A stretch of DNA of 64,000 nucleotides from Proteiniborus sp. MB09-C3 (GCF_030263895.1 NZ_CP127161.1:2542001-2606000); one strand, 5' to 3'. Numbered from the stretch's first letter, positions 50,731 to 59,154 are shown. Program-made: numbers and translations. Notes: generated from the sequence alone by a model not told the origin.

Positions 50731-51915
50731 TTACCTTAGCATTACTGTAGCGTTTCCTGCACCTATAATAATGGTTATTGCAATAAAAAACATCACCCCC
50801 ACAGAAGTAACAGTTGCCAGTAGCATTATTAGAGATTTACTGATTTCATTTAGGCAGTCAACTATTTTATTATCTGTAATAGGCTCTACTAGAGCTCCTG
50901 CAATTTTATATATTAAAATTAATGAAAGTATTTTTATAATTGGTATAATACATATGAAAAACAGTGAAATCATCCCTATAGCTCCAACAGCATTTTTCAA
51001 AACCATAGAGCAGCCTACAACGGTTTCCATAACATCAGACAAAAATTTACCTACTATTGGTACAAATTTATCTACTGCAAACTTAGCTGTTCTTATAGTT
51101 ACCCCGTCTACCTTAGCTGTCATAGTGCCCTGTATGGATATAATTCCTATGAATATAGTAAGAGATACACCAATAATAGCTGTGGATATCTGACGAATAA
51201 GGCTTGATATTTTTGTTATTTGTATTCTTGAGGATATTTTACATATTATCCCTACTACTGTAGAATAAAATATAAGGGGTAGGATTATATCCTTCATTAA
51301 TGTACTTATTACACTTACTGCACCTAAGATTACTGGCTTAAATAGTGAAGATGTGGTTATTCCTCCCACTGCTACAAGCAGCGTTAGAAGTATAGGTAAA
51401 AGAACTTGAATCAATACTACCATGTCGCTTATAGCTTTCCATGTTATCTCCATGGCTATGACAAAACTCTTTATGGATAAGGATATGAGAATTAAGTAGC
51501 AAACATAAAAAGCCACTTCACCAACAGCATCTCTTTCAAATGCACTTTGAATATTAGTAAATAGTGAACATATTATGCCCAGAATCAACAACTTGGCTAG
51601 AAGAGCTGAATTTGCCATTACTTCACTAAATACTAATTTTAAAATCCCATTCAGAACCATTCCCCCATCAAGGACATTCTCACCTTTTATAAGAGAAACC
51701 ATAAATTCTTTAAAGTTTATTCTTGGTAATGCATCTTTAGTTGTATTATTAATTTCTCTAACTAAGTTCTCCAGTTCATCTATTTTCAAGCTCTCCATTT
51801 GTTTTTCAATTAGTTGGTCTAGATTTAAAATATCTCCATCTTTGGCAAGTGCGTTAGAAGAAAAAAATAATATGATAAAAGCAAATAAAATTAGTACTAC
51901 TATCTTCTTTATCAT
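50731..51915 (-). CDS. spoIIIAE: Stage III sporulation protein AE
   Basis: A 394-residue polytopic protein, related to permease-like export apparatus components and the largest of the operon. It begins with a signal peptide (KKIVVLILFAFIILFFSSNALA) and has about eight further hydrophobic segments (for example LLAKLLILGIICSLF, VLLPILLTLLVAVGGI, VLKNAVGAIGMISLFFICIIPI). Thought to form part of the channel's membrane pore. It is 12 bases after spoIIIAD. Confidence 0.95.
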   Translation of the reverse strand: MIKKIVVLILFAFIILFFSSNALAKDGDILNLDQLIEKQMESLKIDELENLVREINNTTKDALPRINFKEFMVSLIKGENVLDGGMVLNGILKLVFSEVMANSALLAKLLILGIICSLFTNIQSAFERDAVGEVAFYVCYLILISLSIKSFVIAMEITWKAISDMVVLIQVLLPILLTLLVAVGGITTSSLFKPVILGAVSVISTLMKDIILPLIFYSTVVGIICKISSRIQITKISSLIRQISTAIIGVSLTIFIGIISIQGTMTAKVDGVTIRTAKFAVDKFVPIVGKFLSDVMETVVGCSMVLKNAVGAIGMISLFFICIIPIIKILSLILIYKIAGALVEPITDNKIVDCLNEISKSLIMLLATVTSVGVMFFIAITIIIGAGNATVMLR

Positions 51916-51927
51916 TTTGTTCTCACC

Positions 51928-52314
51928 TTATGGTATTATTTTTATGATTAAATCTAACAATGAGGTAAGTACAGGAACTGCTAAAACCATAATCAATATT
52001 TTGCCAGCTAGCTCTATTTTTGAAGCAATTGCACCCTCACCTGAATCTCTAGCAATTTGCGCTCCAAATTCTGCTATATATGCAACTCCTATCACTTTAA
52101 GAATTGTTGAAAAGTACAACAAATCCATATCTATTCTTTTTGCAAGATTATTTAATACCTCTATTACGTAATTCAATTTGCTAATGACAAAAATAAATAT
52201 GATTAATCCTGTCACTATACTTACTTGAAGCGCAAATTCAGGTTTTTGCTGTCTTAATATTACCGATAAAATAGTAGCTATTATTCCTATTCCAACAATT
52301 TGTACTATTTCCAT
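51928..52314 (-). CDS. spoIIIAD: Stage III sporulation protein AD
   Basis: A 128-residue membrane protein of the AC/AD family with three or four helices. The ATG at 52314 is preferred (GGGTGATCAAG just before it, and MEIVQIVGIGIIATILSVIL is the usual N-terminus); an upstream ATG at 52332 would overlap spoIIIAC. The C-terminus (KIELAGKILIMVLAVPVLTSLLDLIIKIIP) is conserved. Co-transcribed with spoIIIAC and AE. Confidence 0.93.
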   Translation of the reverse strand: MEIVQIVGIGIIATILSVILRQQKPEFALQVSIVTGLIIFIFVISKLNYVIEVLNNLAKRIDMDLLYFSTILKVIGVAYIAEFGAQIARDSGEGAIASKIELAGKILIMVLAVPVLTSLLDLIIKIIP

Positions 52315-52328
52315 CTTGATCACCCTCA

Positions 52329-52526
52329 TCAATATAACTGAAAGATAGTTTTTACATTATCGAAAAGCTTGCTAATAAGAGTTAGTACCATGGTAAGTAC
52401 TATTACTACTCCTGCCAAAGTCACTGCGTGGGCATATTCTTCTTTTCCTACCTTAGATAGGACAGTATGAAGTATGCCTACTACTATTCCAATTCCTGCT
52501 ATCTTAAAAATCAAATCTATATTCAT
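52329..52526 (-). CDS. spoIIIAC: Stage III sporulation protein AC
   Basis: A 65-residue protein with two membrane helices (LIFKIAGIGIVVGILHTVLSKVG and AHAVTLAGVVIVLTMVLTLISKLF), full length for SpoIIIAC. Together with SpoIIIAD it resembles small export-apparatus subunits. It lies 13 bases after spoIIIAB. The ATG at 52526 follows AAGGAGATATTT. Confidence 0.94.
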   Translation of the reverse strand: MNIDLIFKIAGIGIVVGILHTVLSKVGKEEYAHAVTLAGVVIVLTMVLTLISKLFDNVKTIFQLY

Positions 52527-52539
52527 AAATATCTCCTTT

Positions 52540-53064
52540 CTAATATAGAGCTAGCACTATACCAAACCCTATTAAGACACCTAAGCTTTTATACATCTTG
52601 CCGTTTTTTATCTTTTCCTCTTCAGCTTCTCTTTGTTGACCTTTAAGTTGTACTAGAATTACCTTAAAATGCTTCTCCTGATCTGTTCTGTTTGATATTC
52701 CTAAGCTACGTCCAAATGACAATATTATTTCTATATCCTGTTCTTTAAAGCAAAGACTCTCCTTTAATTCAGAAGCTACATGTAAAAATCCATCATATAC
52801 ATTTGAATCTTTGTTAATAAGTAAATATTTTCTTATTTCATTAAATATATATGAGACTTTTTTATTTCCTTTATTGTAAACTTCTCTTAATGCATCAGGT
52901 AAAGGATTTGCAGCATAAATAATCTCTGTCTCGAGAATTTGAATACAGTACTGAAAATTAATAAGATTATTCAATCTCTCACCATAAAGCCTACTGTAAG
53001 AAAAACCCAGTATTGAAGATGATAAAATTATTACTAAGCATGCAGCTGTCTTAATTAAAAACAT
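52540..53064 (-). CDS. spoIIIAB: Stage III sporulation protein AB
   Basis: A 174-residue protein related to the type II secretion F component. The ATG at 53064 follows AAGGGG with good spacing; the ATG at 53082 does not. There is an N-terminal membrane helix (TAACLVIILSSSILGFSYSRLYGERL), a helical bundle (LNNLINFQYCIQILETEIIYAANPLPDALREVY) and a C-terminal helix (MYKSLGVLIGFGIVLALY). Forms the membrane platform for the SpoIIIAA ATPase. Confidence 0.94.
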   Translation of the reverse strand: MFLIKTAACLVIILSSSILGFSYSRLYGERLNNLINFQYCIQILETEIIYAANPLPDALREVYNKGNKKVSYIFNEIRKYLLINKDSNVYDGFLHVASELKESLCFKEQDIEIILSFGRSLGISNRTDQEKHFKVILVQLKGQQREAEEEKIKNGKMYKSLGVLIGFGIVLALY

Positions 53065-53085
53065 ATTATTTCCCCTTTTCATGTA

Positions 53086-54093
53086 TTACCTCATTACTGA
53101 TTTGAAGCTAGCCCCATCTACTATGTCTTGTATAGTTCCTACTCCATTTGCATTGTCAATTAAGATTATCCTTTCAAATACTTTTTCTGATATAACTTCT
53201 CTAAACCTTGGTTTACTTAAAATATCATTAATCCCATCACCATGTACAGTTGAAATTATTTTTACTCCTGCTTTAATGGCCTCGTGTATAGCCTTAATAT
53301 CTTTTTCATCGCCTATTTCATCTGTAGCAATTACACTAGGTGACATGGATCTTAGAAGAAGCATTATTCCTTCATGCTTTCTACAACTGTCGATAATATC
53401 CGTTCTAATTCCTACATTGTTTTGCGGACAACCTCTATAGCTTCCTCCTAGTTCTGATCTTTCATCTACTACTCCTACCTTCATGCCATAAAAGTTGATT
53501 GCAGCTATTCCATCGCTAATATTTCTTATGATATCCCTTAGCAAAGTAGTTTTTCCGCATTGAGGAGGCGACACTAATAGAGTATTGTAAATGGTATTTG
53601 GTTTCTTGATAATATAGCTCATGATTTTATTTGAAACACCTATTATTTCTTTTGCAATTCTTAAATTTAATGAAGAAATATCCCTTATTGTCTCTAAACC
53701 ATTCGTTCCATAAACTGCCTTTCCAGTAACACCAACTCTATGTCCTCCTCTCACTGTAACAAAACCATTTTTTAATTCTTCCTCAATGGAATATATTGAA
53801 TAATTGCTAATAAGCTGAAATGTCTTTGCTATATGCTTATGGGTAATATTCGTACAGCCATTAGGCTCAAGTACCAATGAACCATTTTTTGAAACAAAAT
53901 AGTCCTTGCTTCCAAGGCTTATCATAAGAGGCTTTCCATTACGAAGTCGTATTTCTTCTATTTTTTCAATAATGTTTTTAGGTAACTTAGATAAAACAGC
54001 TACCAACTCTGGGTCTAAAAAGTCTAATACTTCATAATAGGCATTGACCTTATTAAGTTCCATTGATTTGATGAAATTATTATTTGCTTCCAT
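53086..54093 (-). CDS. spoIIIAA: Stage III sporulation protein AA (secretion-type ATPase)
   Basis: A 335-residue AAA-type ATPase related to secretion ATPases, which powers the channel between mother cell and forespore. Walker A is VSPPQCGKTTLLRDI (about 184-198), Walker B is MSPSVIATDEIGDEKDI (about 253-269), and the N-terminal part has GKPLMISLGSKDYFVSKNG. First gene of the spoIIIAA-AH operon; all eight genes are present, full length and in the usual order. The upstream region holds a sigma-E promoter (54122-54149). The ATG at 54093 lies behind AAAGGAGGG. Confidence 0.95.
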   Translation of the reverse strand: MEANNNFIKSMELNKVNAYYEVLDFLDPELVAVLSKLPKNIIEKIEEIRLRNGKPLMISLGSKDYFVSKNGSLVLEPNGCTNITHKHIAKTFQLISNYSIYSIEEELKNGFVTVRGGHRVGVTGKAVYGTNGLETIRDISSLNLRIAKEIIGVSNKIMSYIIKKPNTIYNTLLVSPPQCGKTTLLRDIIRNISDGIAAINFYGMKVGVVDERSELGGSYRGCPQNNVGIRTDIIDSCRKHEGIMLLLRSMSPSVIATDEIGDEKDIKAIHEAIKAGVKIISTVHGDGINDILSKPRFREVISEKVFERIILIDNANGVGTIQDIVDGASFKSVMR

Positions 54094-54121
54094 AGCTACA
54101 ACCTGTCCCTCCTTTTATATA

Positions 54122-54149
54122 TAATTATGATTAGCTTTTAATAATATGC
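54122..54149 (-). promoter_or_regulatory. Sigma-E promoter of the spoIIIA operon
   Basis: On the minus strand -35 GCATATT (54143-54149, consensus KMATATT) and -10 CATAATTA (54122-54129, consensus CATACAMT) with a 13-base gap. It lies 29 bases upstream of the spoIIIAA ATG. This fits mother-cell expression as known in Bacillus and Clostridium. Confidence 0.65.
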
Positions 54150-54160
54150 TAAACAAATAA

Positions 54161-54193
54161 AAAAAACCTAGTGTAAATTACACTAGGTTTTTT
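54161..54193 (-). terminator. Terminator of the CD1247-type gene
   Basis: A 16-bp perfect stem (54161-54176 with 54178-54193, single-base loop centre) with T-tract on the minus strand. It ends the gene at 54202 and insulates spoIIIAA. Confidence 0.9.
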
Positions 54194-54201
54194 AAAGTAT
54201 G

Positions 54202-54627
54202 CTATTCGCAATCACATCCAGAACCACATTCACAAGATATTAATCTCTGACAATTTGGACATTCTATTTTCCCATCATCCGATACTAATTCTGAATCTAA
54301 GTATACAATTTCTTTGCAGTAAGGACATTCAACTTCCACGTAGTCAATATCATCCTCATCATCAAATTCGTCGTCATATTCGTCATCGAATTCATCGTCG
54401 AACTCTCCAAAAACTTCTTCTTCTACATCGGCTAAATCCTCATCGATAAAATCAACATATTCATTTAACTCTTCTTGCTCTTCATTTAAGTCAGAAATTG
54501 CATCAGCAAAGTCTTCTAATGCATCAATAATGTGCCCTAAAAGCTTACCCTCTTTACTCTTTTCTTCAATCTCTAATCCCTCAGCCAAACCTCTTAAATA
54601 CGCAACTCTCTCATATAAGTAATCCAT
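54202..54627 (-). CDS. CD1247-type domain protein with acidic repeats and zinc ribbon
   Basis: A 141-residue protein of the clostridial CD1247 N-terminal-domain family (YERVAYLRGLAEGLEIEEKSKEGKLLGHIIDALEDFADAI, residues 4-44). A central acidic tract (about 74-92) consists of tandem units DDEFDDEYDDEFDDEDD. A zinc ribbon CPYC...CPNC (about 99-127) follows, then a cysteine-rich tail CECGSGCDC. Function unknown; its position between efp and spoIIIAA is conserved in Clostridia. The acidic tract suggests nucleic-acid mimicry or a metal buffer, but nothing is proven. Confidence 0.85.
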   Translation of the reverse strand: MDYLYERVAYLRGLAEGLEIEEKSKEGKLLGHIIDALEDFADAISDLNEEQEELNEYVDFIDEDLADVEEEVFGEFDDEFDDEYDDEFDDEDDIDYVEVECPYCKEIVYLDSELVSDDGKIECPNCQRLISCECGSGCDCE

Positions 54628-54671
54628 AACAAACCCTCCCTCTCACAATTTTACTTATCCCATATTGTTAC

Positions 54672-55229
54672 CTAAACTCTTGATAAATACTCATCTGTTC
54701 TTGTGTCAATTTTAATTTTATCTCCAATATTAATAAATAATGGTACTAAAACTGTTGCACCAGTTTCTACTGTTGCAGGCTTTGTAGCTCCTGTAGCAGT
54801 GTCTCCCTTTACACCTGGCTCAGTATGTGTAACTAATAACTCAACAAAGTTAGGTGCCTGAACATCAAAAGCGTTTCCTTTATAAAATCTTACTAATGTT
54901 GTATCATTTTCTTTAATATACTTTATTGCACTTTCAACTTGGTCATAATTAAAAGGCACCTGTTCAAAGGTTTCAGTATCCATAAAATAATACAACTCAC
55001 CATCATTATATAGATATTGCATTTCCTTAGTCTCAATATGAGCCTTTGGGAATTTATCTGATGGATTAAAAGTCGTTTCTTTTTGTCCTCCAGTTATAAT
55101 ATTTTTGATTTTTGTTCTAACAAAAGCTGCACCTTTTCCAGGCTTAACGTGTTGAAAATCAACTACCTGATAAATATCTCCATCCATTTCAAAAGTAACA
55201 CCTTTTTTAAAGTCATTTGCTGAAATCAT
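54672..55229 (-). CDS. efp: Elongation factor P
   Basis: A 185-residue translation factor that relieves ribosomes stalled on polyproline. Three OB-type domains: [41 protein letters not shown] at the N-terminus with the tip Lys32, and the C-terminal [19 protein letters not shown] signature. No lysyl-lysine modification genes (epmA/B) are near, as expected in Firmicutes. The ATG at 55229 follows CTAGGAGGTTAAAAC. The 234 bases to the IS element contain its probable promoter. Confidence 0.96.
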   Translation of the reverse strand: MISANDFKKGVTFEMDGDIYQVVDFQHVKPGKGAAFVRTKIKNIITGGQKETTFNPSDKFPKAHIETKEMQYLYNDGELYYFMDTETFEQVPFNYDQVESAIKYIKENDTTLVRFYKGNAFDVQAPNFVELLVTHTEPGVKGDTATGATKPATVETGATVLVPLFINIGDKIKIDTRTDEYLSRV

Positions 55230-55463
55230 GTTTTAACCTCCTAGTTCATGTTTATAATAGTTGTACATTAAGTCCTAAAAACGTATAAACAGCATCTAAT
55301 ATTTATTATTAACTAGAAGCTATTTCTTATAACAGTTTAGTATAGACTTTATTATTAATTTTATGTACTTTTTTAAGAGAACTATTTTCTATATTATAAT
55401 AACATAATTCTCTATTTTTGAATAGAAAAATCAATTTTTTATATACAGTATTTTAATAATTTA
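55230..55463. other. Upstream region of efp up to the IS insertion
   Basis: A/T-rich, no gene. A plausible minus-strand promoter is TTCAAA, 18 bases, TATAAT, in the segment 55370-55430. The IS982 element begins 234 bases from the efp start, so this promoter is retained. The target-site copy TAATTTA is at 55457-55463. Confidence 0.5.
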
Positions 55464-56605
55464 ACTTGTTGTGCTATATAAATTTAATGCCTAATAAGAA
55501 AAATATGGTAATGGATAAAGTTAGACTGATTTTAGGAAATAAGAACTAATACATCTATGGATTATTTATCCAAATATCAATTCTTTTATGTTAGCTAGAT
55601 TAATATTCTTATTCAGACATTTATTAATAAAGTAACATATATTGTGACCTAAAATCTTAGTTCTTAGCCTTGTTATTAAGCCCCATAGAGACTTAGCTTT
55701 AACTTTATTTAGATTAAGCTGTTCAGTTAATTGAGAGAATGAGGTTTCTATTCTTCTTCTAGCTTTAAAAATTAACTGTCTAAAAGACTTTGGAAATTGA
55801 GATTTACTCTTATTTCTTTTCATAGAAATTAAGTCTATTTCTTTTTCGTTCTTTAGTTCCAAAGCCAGTTTTTCTCCTATATAACCTTTATCTCCTATAA
55901 TGGTTAAGGAATTATAGGAGGAAACTAAGTCCCAAACAGCACTACGATCATCTTTACTAGCATCAGTTAAAACAAAGTCTGTGATATATCCATCTAAAGT
56001 GGAAAGCATATGAGCTTTAAAACCAAAATAGGTTTCTTTTTTAGATGGACATTTACCATAAGTGGCTATACCCTTGAAAGTTTTATGAAATACAGCTCTC
56101 CCAAATTTACAAACGGGTATAGGTATGCTATCAATAATTCTATGAGGGTCGCTTGTATAACCAAGTTTAGAAGAAAGCTTTTTTCTAATTTCATCTATGA
56201 TAGAATGTAGATTTCTACGTGTTCTGTTAAATCTAGTTCTATCACAAAATCTAGGGAATAAATCAACTAAATTTTTTTTACAAAAGTTAAACCAAGCTTT
56301 CTCAGAATCTATAGATAGCAGTTCACCTACAATACTAATAGTGATAACTTCACTATCAGATAAAATTAAATAATTGGCATTTTTACGTGATTTAATATAT
56401 TCTGGAGTAATTTCTTGGTATAGGTCATCAATGACTACATAAGTTACCAAGAAAAAGTCCTTTAAATTTTCTATTTCTTTGATAGAATATTTATAGAGCT
56501 CTGGCATATGTTATCCTCCTATCATGATTTCGTTGTGGTTATCAATGATAGGTTAACATAATTGCTAGAGTTTTTTTATTAGTAAGTTTTACTAGCACAA
56601 CAGGT
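55464..56605 (-). mobile_element. IS982-family insertion sequence, apparently intact
   Basis: 1142 bp bounded by imperfect terminal inverted repeats ACTTGTTGTGCTA (55464-55476) and ACCTGTTGTGCTA (reverse complement of 56593-56605). It contains one full transposase. The 7-bp sequence TAATTTA occurs directly outside both ends (55457-55463 and 56606-56612), a target duplication. Both copies are unmutated, so the insertion is recent. It lies between the efp upstream region and the comFB gene, eight bases beyond the comFB stop codon. Confidence 0.92.
55566..56507 (-). CDS. IS982 family transposase
   Basis: A 313-residue DDE transposase. The catalytic acids are visible: IIDSIPIPVCKFGRA (first Asp), FVLTDASKDDRSA and TIIGDKGYIGEKL (second Asp), and RRRIETSFSQLTEQLNLNKV (Glu). 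The conserved YGKCPSKKETYFGFKAHMLSTLDGYITDF is typical of IS982. The frame is uninterrupted. The ATG at 56507 lies behind AGGAGGATAACAT. No passenger genes. Confidence 0.93.
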   Translation of the reverse strand: MPELYKYSIKEIENLKDFFLVTYVVIDDLYQEITPEYIKSRKNANYLILSDSEVITISIVGELLSIDSEKAWFNFCKKNLVDLFPRFCDRTRFNRTRRNLHSIIDEIRKKLSSKLGYTSDPHRIIDSIPIPVCKFGRAVFHKTFKGIATYGKCPSKKETYFGFKAHMLSTLDGYITDFVLTDASKDDRSAVWDLVSSYNSLTIIGDKGYIGEKLALELKNEKEIDLISMKRNKSKSQFPKSFRQLIFKARRRIETSFSQLTEQLNLNKVKAKSLWGLITRLRTKILGHNICYFINKCLNKNINLANIKELIFG

Positions 56606-56613
56606 TAATTTAC

Positions 56614-56886
56614 TTATATTGACTCATGATGAGGCTTGCTAGATACTACTGCTATTGCTTTTATTATTTCCCTAATAACATCAACTTCGTATTGTTTTTC
56701 CATTTCTTTAACCTTTGTGAATAATATTCCTTTTTCAGTCACAGTGTATTGAGGCGGCAAATTATTTAACGCTAATGCAGCAATATCCAATTTACATTTC
56801 ATACACTTACATGTATTATTATCCTTCTCCAATATTTTTTCAATAGTTCTATAGACCACATCTTCCATATAATTATGTAATTCCAA
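56614..56886 (-). CDS. comFB: ComFB-type protein
   Basis: A 90-residue late-competence ComFB family protein: ELHNYMEDVVYRTIEKILEKDNNTCKCMKCKLDIAALALNNLPPQYTVTEKGILF is nearly the full domain, with the cysteines CKCMKC (about 27-32). In other bacteria ComFB domains have been linked to cyclic dinucleotide binding and to motility and competence. It ends the pilus operon here, 39 bases after the gene for a GspH-type pilin. The TTG start at 56886 is seven bases from GAGGGGG. The IS982 element sits right behind it. Confidence 0.88.
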   Translation of the reverse strand: MELHNYMEDVVYRTIEKILEKDNNTCKCMKCKLDIAALALNNLPPQYTVTEKGILFTKVKEMEKQYEVDVIREIIKAIAVVSSKPHHESI

Positions 56887-56924
56887 TATACTTCCCCCTC
56901 ATAAAATGTATTATTTGTATAATT

Positions 56925-57395
56925 CTACTTATCTCCACTATATCCTTTATAAATCTCATCTTTTAATAATATTCTTCCTGTTGCTGGTACTATTGTAATC
57001 TCACAATATTTATTTTTTTTATTGTCAAATATAGTTATGGTTCCTCCACCATATGTAGGTGCTCCATTGTAGCTAAAGGAAATATCCCCACCTCTAAATG
57101 TCTCTGTGTATGTAATCTTAAAGTCTTTTTCAAGTTGTACTCTTTTTATTACTTTCAAATTTTCAATCACTTTATACTGATTGCTTTCTAAGGAAATTTT
57201 AAGATTTTTACCTTCAGCCATTTTCATATATCTTATATTCCTTATATCATCTCTTAGCATTCTACTACTAGTCATTAAATGATAATCTCGTTTTTCAATT
57301 TTGGGAATAACTATAGACAAAGAAAGGGCTAAAATTGAAATAACTAATAGCAATTCTATTAAAGTCATTCCACCACTATAATTTTTCCTTTTCAT
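56925..57395 (-). CDS. Type IV pilin-like protein, GspH/FimT type
   Basis: A 156-residue prepilin. The class III signal MKRKNYSGGMTLIELLLVISILALSLSIVIP shows prepilin peptidase cleavage after Gly9 and Glu at position 5 of the mature chain. The C-terminal domain has FSYNGAPTYGGGTITIFDNKKNKYCEITIVPATGRI, as in GspH pseudopilins. Likely a minor pilin of a type IV pilus. It is three bases after the previous prepilin gene, in one operon. Confidence 0.9.
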   Translation of the reverse strand: MKRKNYSGGMTLIELLLVISILALSLSIVIPKIEKRDYHLMTSSRMLRDDIRNIRYMKMAEGKNLKISLESNQYKVIENLKVIKRVQLEKDFKITYTETFRGGDISFSYNGAPTYGGGTITIFDNKKNKYCEITIVPATGRILLKDEIYKGYSGDK

Positions 57396-57397
57396 TC

Positions 57398-57964
57398 TTA
57401 CCTCCTGTGGTAATTTCTAAAAAAGAACTTAGTTTTAAAAGCCTTTCTCTTTCCATTAAAATTAAAATGTATTTCCAAGGCTACTCCCTTAGCTTCTGTG
57501 TAAATACTATCTAAAGGAATAGGCCCAACCTCTATTTTTTCTATATAATTTCCCACCTCTACTGTTGGAGTACCAGATAATCCTATTCCATATTTCAGAT
57601 TATAATAATTATATTTTAAATCCTTACTCAGTTGAAAAATATATCCTTCTTCTATTGCTTCTGGTACATTCCTGAAGACTATCTTATTTAAAGCTACCTT
57701 ATCCTTTGTTTCATGCTTAGTATCGCCACTACTATCTTGAAGATAGGTTATACCACTAGATTCAATTATTTTATCCTCTAAAAAACCTATAATAAATTGA
57801 CCCTGTTGCTGAATCTCTATATCTCTATCATTATTATGAAACATAGTAATATTTGAAATCAATATCGATAAAATTATAGAGACAATAATTCCTGTTAAGG
57901 CTAAGGATATTATTAATTCTATTAAGGTGAATCCTTCACTATATCTCTTAAAGATGATATTCAT
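57398..57964 (-). CDS. Type IV prepilin-like protein (PilW/GspJ type)
   Basis: A 188-residue prepilin: KRYSEGFTLIELIISLALTGIIVSIILSIL carries the cleavage site after Gly and the Glu5. The mature region (IEIQQQGQFIIGFLEDKIIESS) has the length and pattern of a PilW-like minor pilin. It lies between the pilX-like and GspH-type genes. Basic C-terminus (HFNFNGKRKAFKTKFFFRNYHRR). Exact minor-pilin class is uncertain. Confidence 0.87.
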   Translation of the reverse strand: MNIIFKRYSEGFTLIELIISLALTGIIVSIILSILISNITMFHNNDRDIEIQQQGQFIIGFLEDKIIESSGITYLQDSSGDTKHETKDKVALNKIVFRNVPEAIEEGYIFQLSKDLKYNYYNLKYGIGLSGTPTVEVGNYIEKIEVGPIPLDSIYTEAKGVALEIHFNFNGKRKAFKTKFFFRNYHRR

Positions 57965-57973
57965 GACACTTCT

Positions 57974-58630
57974 CTACCTTTCCATCTTCCACTCTAAAAC
58001 TTTGATTATGTCTTCAAGCTTCAAGTCATCACTTAAAATGCAATCATCATATTCAGGGATAATTATTTTGCATATAAGCTTAATTTCTTTTTTTATACTT
58101 CCATTCATATAGGTTGACTTTATTTCTATTATGAAGTGGTCTGTAAGCTCAGTTAATTTAGGATCAATTTTAGGATAGCCGTTATTGTATGTTACATAGG
58201 CATTGTTTTTCTTCAGTACTGCAATAAGGCTGTCATTTGGGCTAATGTCATTACAAGTACCCTTTATAAAGCTCTTAAAGGCTCTGTTAAAAACGATATT
58301 ATACTTCTCTGTTGTTATTTCATTGTTTATGCTATATTGCATGCTTTCTGAATTAACATTTACTTTAGTCTCAATTTCTTCAAATTCTTCTGCCTTTGAT
58401 ATGGCATATGTAATAGCCTCTTCTATAAATTCATTAGTTATAACATATGCCTCTTCTATACCTGCTTCAGCTAGATAAAGGGTCTGCTTAACCGAACTAT
58501 TTATCTTTTTAATCTTATAATTTTTAACAGCAAAAGACAGAGCTACAGCCCCTATCAAAACTACTACTGATATAGTAAGTAATAGGATGATCAATACAGA
58601 GCCTTCACAATCATATTTCAGTTTCTTCAC
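57974..58630 (-). CDS. PilX-like pilus assembly protein
   Basis: A 218-residue protein. GTG at 58630 is chosen because AGTAGGTGAG lies eight bases before; the GTG at 58642 has no spacing. The N-terminus KKLKYDCEGSVLIILLLTISVVVLIGAVALSFAVKNYKIKK is a PilX-type signal and hydrophobic helix, without the Gly-Phe-Thr class III site of the other pilins (Cys-Glu-Gly-Ser here). The conserved TLYLAEAGIEEAYV follows. Minor-pilin role inferred from context. It is nine bases after the PilW-like gene's start region. Confidence 0.82.
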   Translation of the reverse strand: MKKLKYDCEGSVLIILLLTISVVVLIGAVALSFAVKNYKIKKINSSVKQTLYLAEAGIEEAYVITNEFIEEAITYAISKAEEFEEIETKVNVNSESMQYSINNEITTEKYNIVFNRAFKSFIKGTCNDISPNDSLIAVLKKNNAYVTYNNGYPKIDPKLTELTDHFIIEIKSTYMNGSIKKEIKLICKIIIPEYDDCILSDDLKLEDIIKVLEWKMER

Positions 58631-58642
58631 AATAGCACTCAC

Positions 58643-59005
58643 CTACTGTGTAGCTATCTTATATCCCTCTAGACTTTCAAGAAGCTCTTCATCTTTAAAG
58701 ACTTTAATAGTAATTTTATAAAAACCGTACTTGTATTTATCAATTTTTACTATATCAACTATTACTTTGGTATCTTCATAGCTTTCAATAGTTTGTCCAG
58801 CATTGACAGAATCAGAGGATTTTATATCTTCCATGTAACTTTGTCCTAACAATGTAGCCTGATATAAAAGCTCAGATTCCCTATTTATTTTACTGGTGTT
58901 TATTAATAAAGATGAAATAGAAATCATAACAATACCTAATATTGCTATAGTGAACAATAATTCTATAAATGAAAGACCAGAAGAATTTTTTAATCTCTTA
59001 AGCAT
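58643..59005 (-). CDS. Type IV prepilin-like protein (PilV/GspI type)
   Basis: A 120-residue prepilin. From the ATG at 59005, seven bases after GGAG; the frame is open to 59026 without a ribosome-binding site. The signal KRLKNSSGLSFIELLFTIAILGIVMISISSLLIN has Gly before cleavage and Glu5. The short C-terminal domain (YKFYKITIKVFKDEELLESLEGYKIATQ-like) fits PilV/GspI. First gene of the four minor-pilin genes; a promoter lies upstream (59119-59147). Confidence 0.87.
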   Translation of the reverse strand: MLKRLKNSSGLSFIELLFTIAILGIVMISISSLLINTSKINRESELLYQATLLGQSYMEDIKSSDSVNAGQTIESYEDTKVIVDIVKIDKYKYGFYKITIKVFKDEELLESLEGYKIATQ

Positions 59006-59118
59006 AGATTTACTCCAAAACATCATTTGAATTTAAAAATCATTATCCAATACATTTTTTTCATATTACCTTAGAATATATTCATCATTTTTTACAAAAT
59101 TCCTTCATTTTCTTATAA

Positions 59119-59147
59119 ATTCTAGGATAAATATATATTTTTGTAAA
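59119..59147 (-). promoter_or_regulatory. Promoter of the minor pilin genes
   Basis: On the minus strand -35 TTTACA (59142-59147), 17-base spacer, -10 TAGAAT (59119-59124). It sits between the SLH gene's terminator and the first pilin start. I see no riboswitch-like structure in this leader. Confidence 0.6.
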
Positions 59148-59154
59148 AATATAA

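Noticed and set aside
50711-51193. 160-codon plus-strand frame opposite spoIIIAE
   Set aside because: Shadow of spoIIIAE with no ribosome-binding site and no recognisable domain.
51575-52171. 198-codon plus-strand frame opposite spoIIIAE and spoIIIAD
   Set aside because: It is antisense to well-supported sporulation genes, lacks a ribosome-binding site and has a shadow composition rich in Ser, Ile and Pro.
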